Of a stretch of DNA of 64,000 bases, positions 1-10,213 are shown piece by piece (the first letter of the stretch is position 1; every line of letters starts with the position of its first letter). Under the pieces are notes generated by a model. The model was not told the DNA's origin, did not search any database, and saw nothing but the letters and a program-made list of their open reading frames with translations. The DNA is from Chrysopilus asiliformis (taxonomy: Eukaryota; Arthropoda; Insecta; Diptera; Rhagionidae). The DNA is taken from the NCBI GenBank assembly GCA_964034945.1, contig OZ035960.1, forward strand, positions 88,563,848-88,627,847, given 5' to 3'. A program made the position numbers and the translations under genes.

Positions 1-59
1 CTAAACAAATTTGATAGTTGCGGGTAATTATATTCTAGAAAGAAAACCAAATTTTTAAA

Positions 60-290
60 ATTTTAGAAATCCAAAACCAAAAATATGAAATCCAACTGGT
101 TTTCGGTGTTGGCCTATCGCAATGTCTCTCGACAGAGGTCCCAGTCACGTGCCGATGTCCTCCAGTTTTGCATCCCAATTCTCTTCGCGTCATGGTCAAC
201 GCCGACTTGCTATCTGAGGTTGGGGCTTTCTCGTCGCCTTGAAGACATTCCGAGCCGGTCACTTCCACTTATTCGAATGACATGACCAGC
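60..290 (-). mobile_element. 3' end fragment of a non-LTR retrotransposon (family L)
   Basis: Read on the minus strand, this stretch translates with breaks into the tail of a non-LTR retrotransposon polyprotein: an RH.IR.SGSDR-like block, a degenerate R-R-R-x-x-P-L-R block, then VGVDHDAKRIGMQNW and RTSARDWDLCRETLR. The last two blocks recur at 6600-6632 and 6868-6950 and, as nucleotides, at 59805-59870. In-frame stops show it is dead. Because here the two blocks are adjacent, this copy serves as the uninterrupted reference for the broken copy near 6.6 kb. The RTE-like clade assignment is from memory of similar tails and is uncertain. Confidence 0.6.
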
Positions 291-739
291 CCACCGAAGT
301 CTGTTGAGTCTTTTGAGCTTGCATCTCTGCTAGTAACCCTTACCCCTGGAACCAAATGAACGCAAACAGAACGCACAAACTGCCACTTACAAGTTTGTTC
401 CATAGAAATCATTTGGAGTGAGCACAGTGAACGCAGAGAACGCACATATAACGAAAAAGTTTGCAAACTTCTAACCTAACTTTGCCGCAGCAATTCTGTG
501 TTGACAGTTCATAAAGTGAGGTTGGGGAAATGTCGTTCGAGGAAAAATTGATAGCCTTAAGCCTAAACCCCAATTACGCGTTCGTGCGTGCGGCATGATT
601 TTGTTCTGGCATCTAGTAGTAGTCACCGCGTCTAAAAGTAGAAACTGAGCCTACTCTACGTAGCACGGACGCGGCAACGCGTCTGAGCAACGAGCAATTA
701 TACATTTACTCATATAAATGCGTAGTTTTTAACTTCATC
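291..739. other. unassigned intergenic sequence
   Basis: No gene is seen. A weak inverted match (GTGCGTGCGGCA near 586 against TGCCGCACGC near 748) suggests an eroded inverted-repeat element, but the arms are too short and diverged to call. Confidence 0.4.
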
Positions 740-844
740 GCGTGGGTGCCGCACGCATAACAAAGATAAAGACCAACAAAGCAAATTATCGCTTCAAAAT
801 TATCCATTTTGTAATTTTGCCAACTTTATACCACTTTATATTAT

Positions 845-1210
845 GTCACTTGTACTACTTCACGAGATACCAGTGGGTTCTGCCGCTGAAATGTTGCGTT
901 CGCGTTACGTTCATTGGGCTCCACACGGTTAGAAATTGGAGTATAAATTGTATACTTTTTTAATAACCTCTCCCTTATAAACCCTATGTATGCCAAAAAT
1001 GGTATTAAATATAATAAAGTCAAGGGTATTCACAGTGTTTATACGTTGAAACTCCGAGTTCTATACCAAATAGTATAAACACAACAAAATTTCAATATGC
1101 GGCGCAGCGTTTATAAACGTTTGGTATAAAATTTATTTTCTAAGTCTATCAGTGCAAAGATTTATAAATTGAAACTATTATTTTTATACCAAAAAGTATA
1201 ACATGGCAAA
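845..1210. repeat. degenerate TATACC/GGTATA motif cluster
   Basis: The words TATACCA and GGTATAAA or their close variants (for example TATACCAAATAGTATAAA and TATACCAAAAAGTATAA) recur every 30-60 bases in both orientations. The same vocabulary returns at 3340-3880, so this is one dispersed AT-rich repeat type rather than chance. No terminus or target duplication is recognised. Confidence 0.45.
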
Positions 1211-2097
1211 AACTACCGTTAAGTGGCTATGTTACGCCTGCTGTTATAGCGCGGTATTACAAACGGCAACTTTCGGGCTTACTTAAGCCGATTTTTGGGA
1301 GAAACGACTGAGGAGGGAAAAGTTGCCACTCGAAATCATGGCTTATCGACAATCTGCATACATGCAAACCGTGTGAACCGGTTTGGGAAAAGTAGTAGGC
1401 AGAAATCATTTTCGTTCTGACCGTCAGCAGGTAAAGATCGTGGGAAGTATATGAGCAGCAGCAATGCGTATGTTAGCCAGTTTTATTTACATCCAGAGTT
1501 TTATTTATATATCAAAATAAAGAGCATTGTAGATTTGGATAGTGAGTAAACATTATATATGCCTGTGTATTTTTGAATTATATATAATATTAATATAACA
1601 CAGAAATTGTACCGCCCATCCAAAGTACAAACATTTTGTGTGAAGCACAAGAGAACAAAATTCCTCCTATTGATTCTTCTATTATATTGAAAAGAACATA
1701 CGCTGCAGCAGGTCCTTCTTTGCTGATTACTTCCGAGGTAACCTTTCTAATTACATTGCCAGTGGCCCTATTTTGAAGTACGATCATAATTGTGTCGACA
1801 TGAAATTATGTATTGTTGTTGTTAGTAGAAAATACTAACAGCAAGATGAGATTCGAACATAATCATATCGTGCTTTACAACAGGTCCCAGTATTTTTGGT
1901 AACATAACATACGAACTCTTTCTAAATTTCCAGAGTTTCAAAACTTACATTTGTAAGCAAAATTGTGGCTTCGAAGTGATTGAAAAATATCAAAGAACCG
2001 GAATCCTTGAAAAAAGTGCACGACGAAAAGTGGTTTCGTACTTAGCTTCATACCTTCAAGAAACCTGTGGTGAAAGCCCAACAGTTCCAGAACAGAC
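1211..2097. other. unassigned intergenic sequence
   Basis: No coding region or element boundary is supported. Several short open frames exist but none has recognisable protein content. Confidence 0.4.
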
Positions 2098-2099
2098 TA

Positions 2100-2875
2100 C
2101 ACTGTAGAAAATGGATTTGAATTTAAACCGAAAAATGGGGTAAAAACGGGGTAAATTTGCAAAAACGTCGTAAAATTTCGAAAAAAAATCAGAATTTAGC
2201 TCGCACACCATTTAAGTTGTAAAATCACCCAAAAAACATTAATATTACACTAGAAATAGGGTAATTTTAAACCTTGCGTAAAATTTCGACCAATATTCGT
2301 ATTTTTACTCTCATTTTGGTGTAAAAACACGCTCGCAGGGTATTTTTGCATTATTGTACGGACAATTTAACCTTAACCTTATAATTCGCATAAGGTTTGT
2401 GACATCGGAGTATAAATACTCGAATCGAGTTTTACTCTACCAAAATCCTGTGTGGCGGCTGCCACATGGCAGACATGCCCGGGAAATTTGGATGTGAAAA
2501 CATCCGCAAAAATAATATAATATTTTTGTTTTTGCAGACCGTATAAGCCGAGAAATTCTAATACCATTTTCGGTGTAATTTTAAACAAAAAATGTCGTAA
2601 AATTACACCTTTAAGACGCGGTTTTGCTACCAAATAGGAGGAAAATTACAACAAAAATGTGGTAATTTTAAACATCCATGTCGTAAAATTACACCCGTAT
2701 TGTACTTTTACTTCTTATTTAGCTTAAAGTTCCCCCATAAAAGAGGCTTTTGTACGCCACAAAATGAGTAAAAATGCATAGCCATTACGACTCGGTGTAA
2801 TTTTACCCCTATTATCGTAGGAAAATGGTTTCCTACGATAATAGGGGTAAAATTACAATAAAATTTTCTAGAGTG
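2100..2875. mobile_element. TA-flanked MITE with CACTSTAGAAAAT termini
   Basis: The left end reads TA|CACTGTAGAAAAT and the right end, reversed, reads TA|CACTCTAGAAAAT, so a 13-bp terminal inverted repeat with one mismatch is flanked by TA on both sides. The interior is non-coding and rich in GTAAAATTACACC-like words, ending with a long perfect hairpin. TA duplications are known for the Tc1/mariner superfamily; that placement is inference because no transposase is present. Confidence 0.6.
2796..2857. repeat. perfect 29-bp hairpin with 4-nt loop
   Basis: Bases 2796-2824 and 2829-2857 are exact reverse complements, separated by ATGG. It sits 18 bases inside the right end of the 2100-2875 element, so it is probably a subterminal structure of that element. 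Confidence 0.85.
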
Positions 2876-3339
2876 TACGGTAGCTCGAGCCTGTGTTGAA
2901 ATCTTCAAATGCCTGAAGTCTGAAGTTCAAGGTGCAGGCGAAGGCGAGCTCGTAAGTTCCAAATAATTTGGTTTAATTTTATTTATCAAACCTTTGTAAA
3001 TTATAGAGCCTTCTGTTAAATAAAAACAATTCGTTAAGCCCATTCGATGATTCCAAATACTTTTTCCTTTGTCCAGAACTGGTATAACTTGAAAATGTGT
3101 CAATTTGAAATATCTTAAATCTTTGAATTTATAGATTTGTTATGATTTTGCTTTAAATCACCCTAAAGCTGCGCTAAAAGATTTAAAATTCTTACTGTAA
3201 AAACTTGCGAGACATATTGTAAAGCGACATCCCGAAAAACTAACAAAACATATATTGTAACGAAAAAAATGTAAAACTGTGAATTTAAAATAAAATTTAA
3301 AAATAAAAAAATGTCTTTTAATTCATATATTATTTCTAT
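2876..3339. other. unassigned intergenic sequence
   Basis: AT-rich with no recognised gene or element end. Confidence 0.4.
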
Positions 3340-3880
3340 TAATATTATACCAATTTGGTATAAATTAACAATGGTATACAATCTATACAATATATTTCGT
3401 CGGCTAAAAGTGAAATTGTGCTAAGTCCATTATACCAAATTTGACAGAAGAGCAATAAAAACCCTTGTTAAATCATTTTAATTTTCATTTAAAGAAAACA
3501 GAGCCTCATTTAAAGAAAACTGAGCACAATTTTTCTCATTTAAATAAAACTCAGTATTATTGAAAGAGAATTAAAACGATTTAACAAGGTTTTCATTGCT
3601 CTTCTGGAATATTATACCAAATGGACTTAGCACAATTTCACTTTTAGCCGACGATTTATTAAAGTAATTTATACCTGGGCGTATAAATTGCATACCATTA
3701 GCTTATATAGAAAATTAATAGGTTGATTATATAAGATGTATACCAAAGAATATAAATTACCTTTATATGTGGACATTTGTAATTTATATGGAAAAACTTA
3801 TAAACTTCTATACCATCATACTTTATAAACTTTATACCAGTTGTTTATGGATTTATATGAATACCTTTTTTTATTAAATT
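3340..3880. repeat. second TATACC/GGTATA motif cluster
   Basis: About a dozen TATACC or GGTATA words in both orientations, as at 845-1210. The cluster surrounds the inverted repeat at 3397-3654, and copies of the motif lie inside both of its arms. Confidence 0.45.
3397..3654. mobile_element. inverted-repeat element with about 85-bp arms
   Basis: TCGTCGGCTAAAAGTGAAAT at 3397 is matched in reverse at 3635-3654, and the pairing continues with few mismatches through the blocks around AGAAGAGCAAT and GTTAAATCATTTTAATT. The centre holds three direct repeats of a CATTTAAAGAAAACTGAGC-like unit. It looks like a foldback MITE; no clear target duplication was found. Confidence 0.6.
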
Positions 3881-3930
3881 TGTACTAAAATTTTCAACCG
3901 TGCAGGGGTTAACCATTTCGCACACCAAAT

Positions 3931-4132
3931 GCGAATTCGCACCGCGTAGCGAAAAAGTTTAAACTTAATAAGCGATCTTATATCGTACGTCACCTACATT
4001 AGCTCTAATTTTGTATTATATAGAAATTAATTTCTCCGCATTATGTAATACAAAATTAGAGCTCATGTAGATGACATACGATATAAGATCGCTTAGTAAG
4101 TTGAACTTTTTCGCTACGCTGTGCGAATTCGT
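3931..4132. mobile_element. inverted-repeat MITE with about 90-bp arms
   Basis: GCGAATTCGCACCGCGTAGC at the left is matched, reversed, by ACGAATTCGCACAGCGTAGC at the right. The arms continue through GCGATCTTATATCGTA and AGCTCTAATTTTGTATTA, with a loop of about 20 bases near 4021-4042. Scattered mismatches suggest moderate age. Superfamily unknown. Confidence 0.65.
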
Positions 4133-5160
4133 ACAGTCTAAACATATTCATTCAGACATATTTTACTTACAATCACATCATAAGCAATTCGTATTAGTGT
4201 ACAATTAAATGTAACTGTCGATTTTCTACCAACTTTGTTAATTATACAGATTGGATTTCTGCACAATTGATCCTTGTACAAATCACATTGAAATTTTCTT
4301 GGTTCTATTACATATTTTAGCTGTAATATATTTTAAAAACTTTGATTAAAATATTTTTTTCAGTTAATTTTCAAATTTACCTCGCAATGGTAGGATTTAA
4401 GCATTGAGAATAATAAAATGAGAATCGCAAATATCATTGGAATTTTCATTTTTCCAAATTCTTTTTATTGCGGGATTTTAGCCTGTCAAGTAAGGAAGGT
4501 AAAACAGATTACTGCGGATTATTAAATGTTGAGACGAATTTCGGAGTGTCAGTTATTTATAAAAAGCATCTAACATACATTAATCGATTTTTAATTATTT
4601 AAATTCAGCACGAAAATTTTCAAAAAAAATTTCGCTTGTGTTTGGCTTTTTGTTCGATTTTAATTGTTTTTCTTTTAATTAAAAATGAAACATGCGATTT
4701 GTCACAAAGTGAATTCTCAAAAGAAAAAAGAACTGTAAAAATACAGCTTAATTCACCTGACGGTGAGATATACCTTTCTTACATAATAAAATTTCATATG
4801 ATGAAAACAATTGGGTATAATGTTGAGTTTTTTATACAAAAACCTTGCAAAACTCGAGAACTAATTGATGTAGAAAGTTGAAATTTGACATAAAGATAAA
4901 GATTTTCCAAAATGAGAAACATTGAACTACCCCTCGCCTCCTATCGCATACAAATGAAAAAGATTTTCGGAATTTTCTCGAAATTGGTTAGTTTTTTCCA
5001 AAATCGCCTTTCATGGAATTCTATGGGACGATACCAGCTTTCAATTACAAAAAACCGTGTCAAAATCGGTTGAGGTTTACTGGTAGAAGTCGACCTTACA
5101 AATCTCGTTCCAAAGATACATACATACGAACGAACACATGAATACAAACACACGCACAAG
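4133..5160. other. unassigned intergenic sequence with repeat-like end
   Basis: 4133-4920 shows nothing recognisable. From about 5040 the text AAAATCGGTTGAGGTTTA, then a run of imperfect ACATACGAACGAACAC words to 5158, resembles the tail sequence of a dispersed arthropod repeat, but no boundary can be set. Confidence 0.35.
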
Positions 5161-5222
5161 TTTGGCCGAAGGTGTGATTTTTCGCCAAAGGTGGCCGAAG
5201 CCGATTAATCGGTCGGACTCTA
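5161..5222 (+). repeat. dispersed repeat ending GATTAATCGGTCGGACTC
   Basis: The words GGCCGAAGGTG, GGCCGAAGCC and GATTAATCGGTCGGACTC form a block that recurs at 17982-18058 with a few substitutions (GGTTAATCAGTCGGACTC). Two copies in one window support a repeat; its full length is unknown. Confidence 0.5.
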
Positions 5223-5287
5223 TTTATGATTTCGTTTTATTAATTTAAGAAGTATAAGAAAGGTATAAACATGAAATTTCGCTCAAA

Positions 5288-5324
5288 CAGTTTTATCAAC
5301 TATCGAAAGTTGCGGAATAAATTG
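5288..5324 (+). repeat. isolated end of the 5914-6103 MITE family
   Basis: GTTTTATCAACTATCGAAAG followed by TTGCGGAATAAA matches the left arm of the inverted-repeat element at 5914-6103, and no facing arm is present nearby, so this is a truncated copy. Confidence 0.5.
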
Positions 5325-5612
5325 AAAAAGCATTTTATCAGTTGCGCACAATGTGATTTTTTTGATCTGATATGCTCTCTAAAAAGTCCTCTATCCAAAG
5401 GAAGAAACCCCATAAAAGTCCGTTGACTGGTTTACGAGATAGCAGGTGAGGGTGAGGGGGGGGGAGGAATTCCTGCTGCAAACATGGGTAATAACATCCG
5501 CGCCATCTCAAGCCACCCAACACAGTATGGTTCAATCTTCGCCGTTGAGGGGTTTAAAAGTTACATGGGAACATCCTTCTTTCAAAGGTACAGCCGAACG
5601 TATGTTATATAA

Positions 5613-5781
5613 AGGGCTGTGTCCACATGGAAGTTTATTTGCAGAAGTCGCTTCTAGCAGAGACTTCTGGAAGTTTTTCCCGTGGAAACACTAACTGCAA
5701 GTGAACTTCCAGAAGTTGTGACACCAGAAATCTCTTCTAGAAGCGACTTCTGCAAATAAACTTCCATGTGGACACAGGCCT
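5613..5781. mobile_element. TAA-flanked MITE with 45-bp TIRs
   Basis: The left arm starts AGGGCTGTGTCCACATGGAA and the right arm, reversed, starts AGGCCTGTGTCCACATGGAA. About 45 bases match with a single mismatch, and TAA stands immediately outside both ends (5610-5612 and 5782-5784). A 3-bp TWA duplication and G-rich ends fit PIF/Harbinger elements; that is inference since no transposase is encoded. The near identity of the arms suggests a fairly recent insertion. Confidence 0.75.
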
Positions 5782-5913
5782 TAACTCTTCTTTTTTTGGA
5801 ATATTTTGGGAAATCAGAATTTAAAAATTTTGAAAATAAGCGATTTGTTGCAAGCTCTGCGGCAAAAAACAAAAATAGTAATGAACATTTGTTTTACAAG
5901 AGATTGATGAAAT

Positions 5914-6103
5914 AGTTTTATCAACTATCGGAAATTGCGGAATAAAAGACATAACTTAAGGACATAACTATAGCACTTATATTCCATTTAAAATACCTAA
6001 GATATCGAATTGCCTAACAATGTTTGAAATCTTGTTAAGATTGAAACAAGACTGATAAAAGATTTGTTAAATTTATTCCGTAATTTCCGATCGTTGATAA
6101 AAT
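5914..6103. mobile_element. inverted-repeat MITE
   Basis: AGTTTTATCAACTATCGGAA at the left pairs with a reversed right end reading ATTTTATCAACGATCGGAAA; both continue into TTGCGGAATAAA or TTACGGAATAAA. Arms are about 35 bp. A lone arm of the same family lies at 5288-5324. Confidence 0.6.
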
Positions 6104-6239
6104 GACTTTAAGAAAATCTATTGTTATTTTTTTATTTTATTATTTTTATCTCACTGAAGGAGTCGCATATTTCACTCTGCAACAAATTTTCACTATTATT
6201 CTGTTTTTTGGTATACAATATTTTTTGGTATCCAATAAC

Positions 6240-6640
6240 AAAAACCTGACTATAATAAATAAACTGCATCTGTACAGGACCCTGATCATGCCAGTCCTCA
6301 TGCATTCCTCTGAGACTTAGGTACTAAGAAAAAATAATTGCGACCTCTTGTTCGCGTTTGTGAGGAAGACGCTCAGAAGTATCTTTGGCCCCATACATAA
6401 GGGGGGACGATTCTGGAGACTCTACAATGACTACAATGATGAGAGATATCAGGACGTGTCCGTAGTTAAGCTAATAAGACTCGACAGACTCCGGTGGGCT
6501 CGTCATGTCTTTCGAATGAGTGAAAGTGACTCGACCCGGCTCGGAAAATCTGCTGTGGTAGGTTATTAACAACAAGGCGACGAGGAAGACCCAAACTCAG
6601 ATGGCAAGACGGAGTTGATCAGGACGCGAAGTGAATTGGA
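6240..6640 (+). pseudogene. C-terminal part of a non-LTR retrotransposon polyprotein (family L)
   Basis: Translated with stops and frame breaks, this gives the post-RT tail of a non-LTR element: INKLHLYRTLIMPVL, then a decayed Y/H-x-SET motif, LRSIFGPIHKGG, LDRLRWARHVFRM, and a RGRPKLRWQDGVDQDA block. In living elements such tails belong to the reverse transcriptase protein that copies element RNA at a nicked target site. The reading frame is broken by a TAG after SET and by shifts. The RTE-like affiliation rests on the pattern ...PVL..GSET....IFGP... . The tail stops abruptly near 6643, where another element's sequence begins, and resumes near 6850. Confidence 0.7.
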
Positions 6641-6642
6641 TG

Positions 6643-6850
6643 CTCTTATTGCCTTGTTGTAGTCGGTCAGGGCTTTTCTGTATTTTTCCCACTTACCGTT
6701 TTCCTTGGCTTTATTGAAGAGTCGTCTGGCTTTTTTCCTTAGCTTCTCTAGTTCGTTAATCCACCAAGGCACTTCCCTTTTGGATCTCCTTTGTTTTGGT
6801 GGGCAACTCGCTTCATATGCGTTGTGTATTGCGTGGTTCACTCGATTAGG
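6643..6850 (-). pseudogene. Jockey-like endonuclease-to-RT linker fragment
   Basis: On the minus strand the frame reads NHAIHNAYEASCPPK, then REVPWWINELEKLRKKAR, RLFNKAKENGKWEKYRKA and LTDYNKAIRAS. The PWW..EL..L....R motif with the following basic helices is typical of the segment between endonuclease and reverse transcriptase of Jockey-clade retrotransposons. Only about 70 residues remain. It lies in opposite orientation between two pieces of another retrotransposon tail that are contiguous in the copy at 60-290, so it appears to be an insertion into that element. Confidence 0.65.
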
Positions 6851-6960
6851 ATGTAAAACTGGGATTAAGATGCAAAAGTGGAGAACATCGGCACGCGACC
6901 GGGACCTGTGGCGAGAGACATTGTGGCAGGCCAAGACCGTGAACCGGTTGTAGCGCCGAG
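6851..6960 (+). pseudogene. terminal piece of the family L retrotransposon
   Basis: This reads GIKMQKWRTSARDRDLW, RETLWQAKTVNRL and a TAG stop, the extreme C-terminus of the polyprotein whose earlier part ends near 6640. The same block occurs at 85-170 (minus) and, damaged, at 59805-59870. Confidence 0.65.
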
Positions 6961-7020
6961 GGAGAGAGAGGTATCCAATAGATGGGTCGTATAGATTTTG
7001 CCGTGCTGTTTCCAAATCGG

Positions 7021-7685
7021 AAATCCGTTCGTTTCTACCGGGCTAGGGAAAAAGGAAGAGATAAATATACATTTCGGTTCGTCTCTTTTTTCACGCTTTA
7101 ATTACGGAAATTATTGAGCTAGAGACTTGAAACTTTTCACGAATTTGTTTCTCTTAGAAGGTCAGGCTCAAATCCCACAATTCCTTTCCCCCTCTCTCAA
7201 ACAAATGACATTTTTTTCTTGACCGTATACAAAAAAAAAGTGTTAGGAAAAATATTTTTAACACTAGATTGCCCAAGGAAGTCAAGCAATCAAAATGACT
7301 GCTTTTGGCAATATAGGTATAACACACATATATATATATATACCGGAAATGAAGGAGGGGGGAGGTAACTACAATTATTAATAAACGCATTTATATGTTG
7401 TACAAAAAGTCACAAAATTCTAACAAATTGTGTCATTATGTACATAATTGTTTTTCTGATTGAAATTAAAAAGCAGTCAAAATGACTTGCTTGGGCAATC
7501 TAGTGTTAAATACTAATTGTGAAGTTTCCAAATATTTTTTGGGCCCTTTTTCATGCGGTCCCTATCCTTCGCTCTAGCTGAATAATTTGCGGAGTTATAG
7601 GGTGAAAAGGAAGACGAATGGAGATGTTTATTCATCTTTCTCTTTTCCTCCTAGCCCGATAGAGACAGACGGAATTTATATTTGA
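7021..7685. mobile_element. MITE with about 90-bp imperfect TIRs, interrupted by another MITE
   Basis: The left arm AAATCCGTTCGTTTCTACCG, then GGGCTAGGGAAAAAGGAAGA, is matched in reverse by the right arm AAATTCCGTCTGTCTCTATC, then GGGCTAGGAGGAAAAGAG. Pairing extends to the TTATTGAGCTAGAG block near 7110 against TTATTCAGCTAGAG reversed near 7575. The middle is occupied by the separate TTAA-flanked element 7262-7505. Confidence 0.6.
7262..7505. mobile_element. piggyBac-type MITE flanked by TTAA
   Basis: Both ends read CACTAGATTGCCCAAG going inward and both are bounded by TTAA (7258-7261 and 7506-7509). Subterminal AGTCA and CAAAATGACTGCTTTT blocks also face each other. TTAA duplication with a CAC- or CCC-start is characteristic of the piggyBac superfamily; the 244-bp copy has no transposase, so it would be non-autonomous. 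A short (TA)n run lies at 7328-7342. It is inserted inside the larger element 7021-7685. Confidence 0.75.
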
Positions 7686-8999
7686 AATCAACACGCTGAA
7701 AAAATTAAGAAACAGCCATTTGATACCAGGAAACAAAAACCTTGTTGTTCAGTATTTTTAGAGTTTTTTTTGACAACAAAGTTTGTTTTTTTTTCAAGAA
7801 AATTTCTCAAAATTCCCGTGAAATACTAAGTGGAAACTAATTTTTGTACAAGTCTCCTCCATAATTTATCACAAAACAAAAGAAATGCATTAATTTTACG
7901 ATTCATAACCCGAATCCCAGATAATTGTTGATGTTGGTTGGAGGAGTTCTCCATCAAATCCATCGACCTAGAAACGTTAGTATCAATTTACCTGTAAACT
8001 CGGACAAGATTCATTTCCGCGAGCATTAATCCAACCATCATATCAAAAAAAAAAAAATCCCGCACAAATTCTCATACTGTTCTAGGAAAGAAGAAGAAAA
8101 GATTTCGTTTTGCTCAATTAACCCAATTTCGTAATAATTCGTAATTTCTCTATATGAAATCAGACATTAGTACAACATCGCAGCACCAAGAAAACCACGA
8201 AATTCTTTTCGATAGATGACCGACCACTGACTGTGAGGCGCTCTGGAAGACGTCTCGCATTTGAATTCATCTTGAGTTGAGCGAAAATCTTCAAAATCTT
8301 CAGCTCCTCCATCAATTTCACTGGGGAGCCGTTTGAGAATTTTGACCACTGATAGTTTTGGTTTTTGAAGACGTTGTCGGCGCAAATGTGCCGTTTTATG
8401 ATGATGGGTCAGTTCTTATGATCCATGGATGCTAAATAGAAGACTTCAATTTGAATAAAGCGAACCGGTATTTGAGCATAACTCATAGAATAAGCGAATG
8501 CTCTGTCTTGTCTAGTTAACTGAAATATGAGCCTATGAGAAGTTATATTTGGAGAAGAAAAAATCACGGATGTGATAATTATATGCGTTTTTTATTTGAA
8601 TTAAACAAAATTGATTAGAACGTGACCAGTAACTCGATAATGTCATGCGAATGTTTTTTTACTTTTACAACTAATAATTTCTTAGAAACTTTTCTAATTT
8701 CTTTACAGTTTTAAAAAGAAACAATACATATTTTTCAAACGAATTTTTTTTACAAAAATAAATTTTTAACAGAAACAAGTATAGAATGAAAAAGAGACCA
8801 AAAACTCTAGAAATAAATAAAACTGTCACAAAAACAAAAGAATGTCTGCCTGAGAGGCACATGTCGTGGCTTTACGTAATAAAAATCCTTAGTATTTCTT
8901 GGTTTTTATACTCTATATGAGAATCAGTAGTATATTAGATTTAGTATACCGTTTGTAACCAATCGTCGGACACAAAAATGAAGTACACCAGAGTGTTTG
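7686..8999. other. unassigned intergenic sequence
   Basis: AT-rich with no recognisable element ends. The one open stretch that looks less random is on the minus strand at 8167-8412 (about 80 codons, charged and serine-rich, starting after a stop near 8413). It has no recognised domain and no convincing splice acceptor, so I do not call it a gene. Confidence 0.35.
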
Positions 9000-9215
9000 T
9001 GATGACAAAAGATTTTGATTTCCGCATGCATGTCCGTCCGTCTGGTTGTCCGTCGGTCCGTTCGTAAACAAAAAATTGTATTGTTATCGGACTTACGTAT
9101 GTGTGCAAAATTTCAATTCAATCGGATGGGTGGCAGTGGGCCAAAATTAGATCGCAAGATTTGACCCTGAAAGACAAACAAACAAACAGACATATACAAA
9201 GGCGCTAAATAAAAG
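9000..9215 (+). repeat. dispersed-repeat tail with CCGT runs
   Basis: The run TGTCCGTCCGTCTGG...GTCCGTCGGTCCG is followed by TGTGCAAAATTTCAATTCAA, TCGGATGGGTGGCAG and AGACAAACAAACAAACAGAC. This layout resembles dispersed arthropod repeat tails, but no boundaries were found and the family is unknown. Confidence 0.35.
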
Positions 9216-9383
9216 CTTTTAATTACAAAGATCGGTTTTATCAAAACAGGATTTTTTTCTTTTGCATTTCGAAGCTATTATCAGCCCGTAGAAACCTGTT
9301 GACTGCAATTTTGAAAAAAATTCTAATTGGAGCCACTTGATTTATATAAATTTGGAGCAAACTAGATTGTCGAGTATCACTTA

Positions 9384-9845
9384 TGCGGCAGTCACACGAC
9401 GCTGTTTTGCCAGCGCTTGTGGCTGTTTGGCTGTTAGCAGCCGTTTTAGCAGCACCGTGTGAACCCTATTGCGTTGCTACTACCAGCAGCAGCGTGATGA
9501 TTTCAGCAGCGCTAGTGAAGTAGAGACCGTTCTACTTTGCCAGGGCTACTAGGGATCACGTGACATTGTCGCATGGTTTCTGAGCTGCCAAAAGTCTGAT
9601 AAGTGGTAAAGTTTGTTTATTGTAACTTGTTATTTTACGTTTATTTATTTAAATTTGTGTGTAACGTTTATTATTAAAAAAATCTCCCAGATTCAATTGT
9701 CAAACCACTGTTTTGCTACTTGCCAGCGCTACTAAAGTATAAATCGTGTGAACCCTCTCAGTATGCTGGCTGCTGTTGCTACTTGACAGCGCTAGTAACC
9801 AACAGCAGCCAGCGGCTGGCAAAACAGCGTCGTGTGACCGCGGCA
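9384..9845. mobile_element. TTA-flanked MITE with TGCGGCAGTCACACGACGCT ends
   Basis: The left end TGCGGCAGTCACACGACGCT continues to GTTTTGCCAGC; the right end reversed is TGCCGCGGTCACACGACGCT continuing to GTTTTGCCAGC, a 31-bp inverted repeat with two mismatches. TTA stands outside each end (9381-9383 and 9846-9848). Inside, GCTGCTG, GCCAGCGCTA and GTGTGAACCCT blocks repeat in both orientations. The TWA duplication fits PIF/Harbinger-like elements (inference). The outer TGC and the CACGA in the termini resemble the foldback at 57842-58225. Confidence 0.75.
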
Positions 9846-9934
9846 TTAGAGAAAAAAAGTTCGCGTCATTTTCGGAAGGATTGGGCTAGGACTTTCTAAG
9901 TTCTTCAACGGACAAAATCAGACTTCGTCCTTGT

Positions 9935-10190
9935 GAGTATAAGGGAAGGTCCTGTAAGGATAACGTGATCAACCTTTTCCTCAAATTCTCCTGACAAAAT
10001 CTCATACTGGGGTTCTTGGGGTCGCTGAATCTTATTCTGGAGTCAAAAAGGTTCTGTTAAAATAGTGTGATTATCCTTTTTTTTAAATTTCCCGGGAAAA
10101 ACCGCATTTGGGGTATTTTAGCGTCGCTCAATACCATTCTGTCATTAAGAAGCCTGTAAGGATAACTGTTATGGTAATGTGATTATTCTT
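9935..10190. repeat. imperfect tandem repeat, roughly 110-bp unit
   Basis: Blocks of the form CCTGTAAGGATAA, GTGTGATTATCCTTTT, AAATTTCCCGGGAAAA, GGGGTATTTTAGCGTCGCT and CATTCTGTCATTAAG recur about two and a half times with divergence. No protein content. Confidence 0.5.
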
Positions 10191-10213
10191 TTCAGTTTAG
10201 ATTTTTAGTCATA

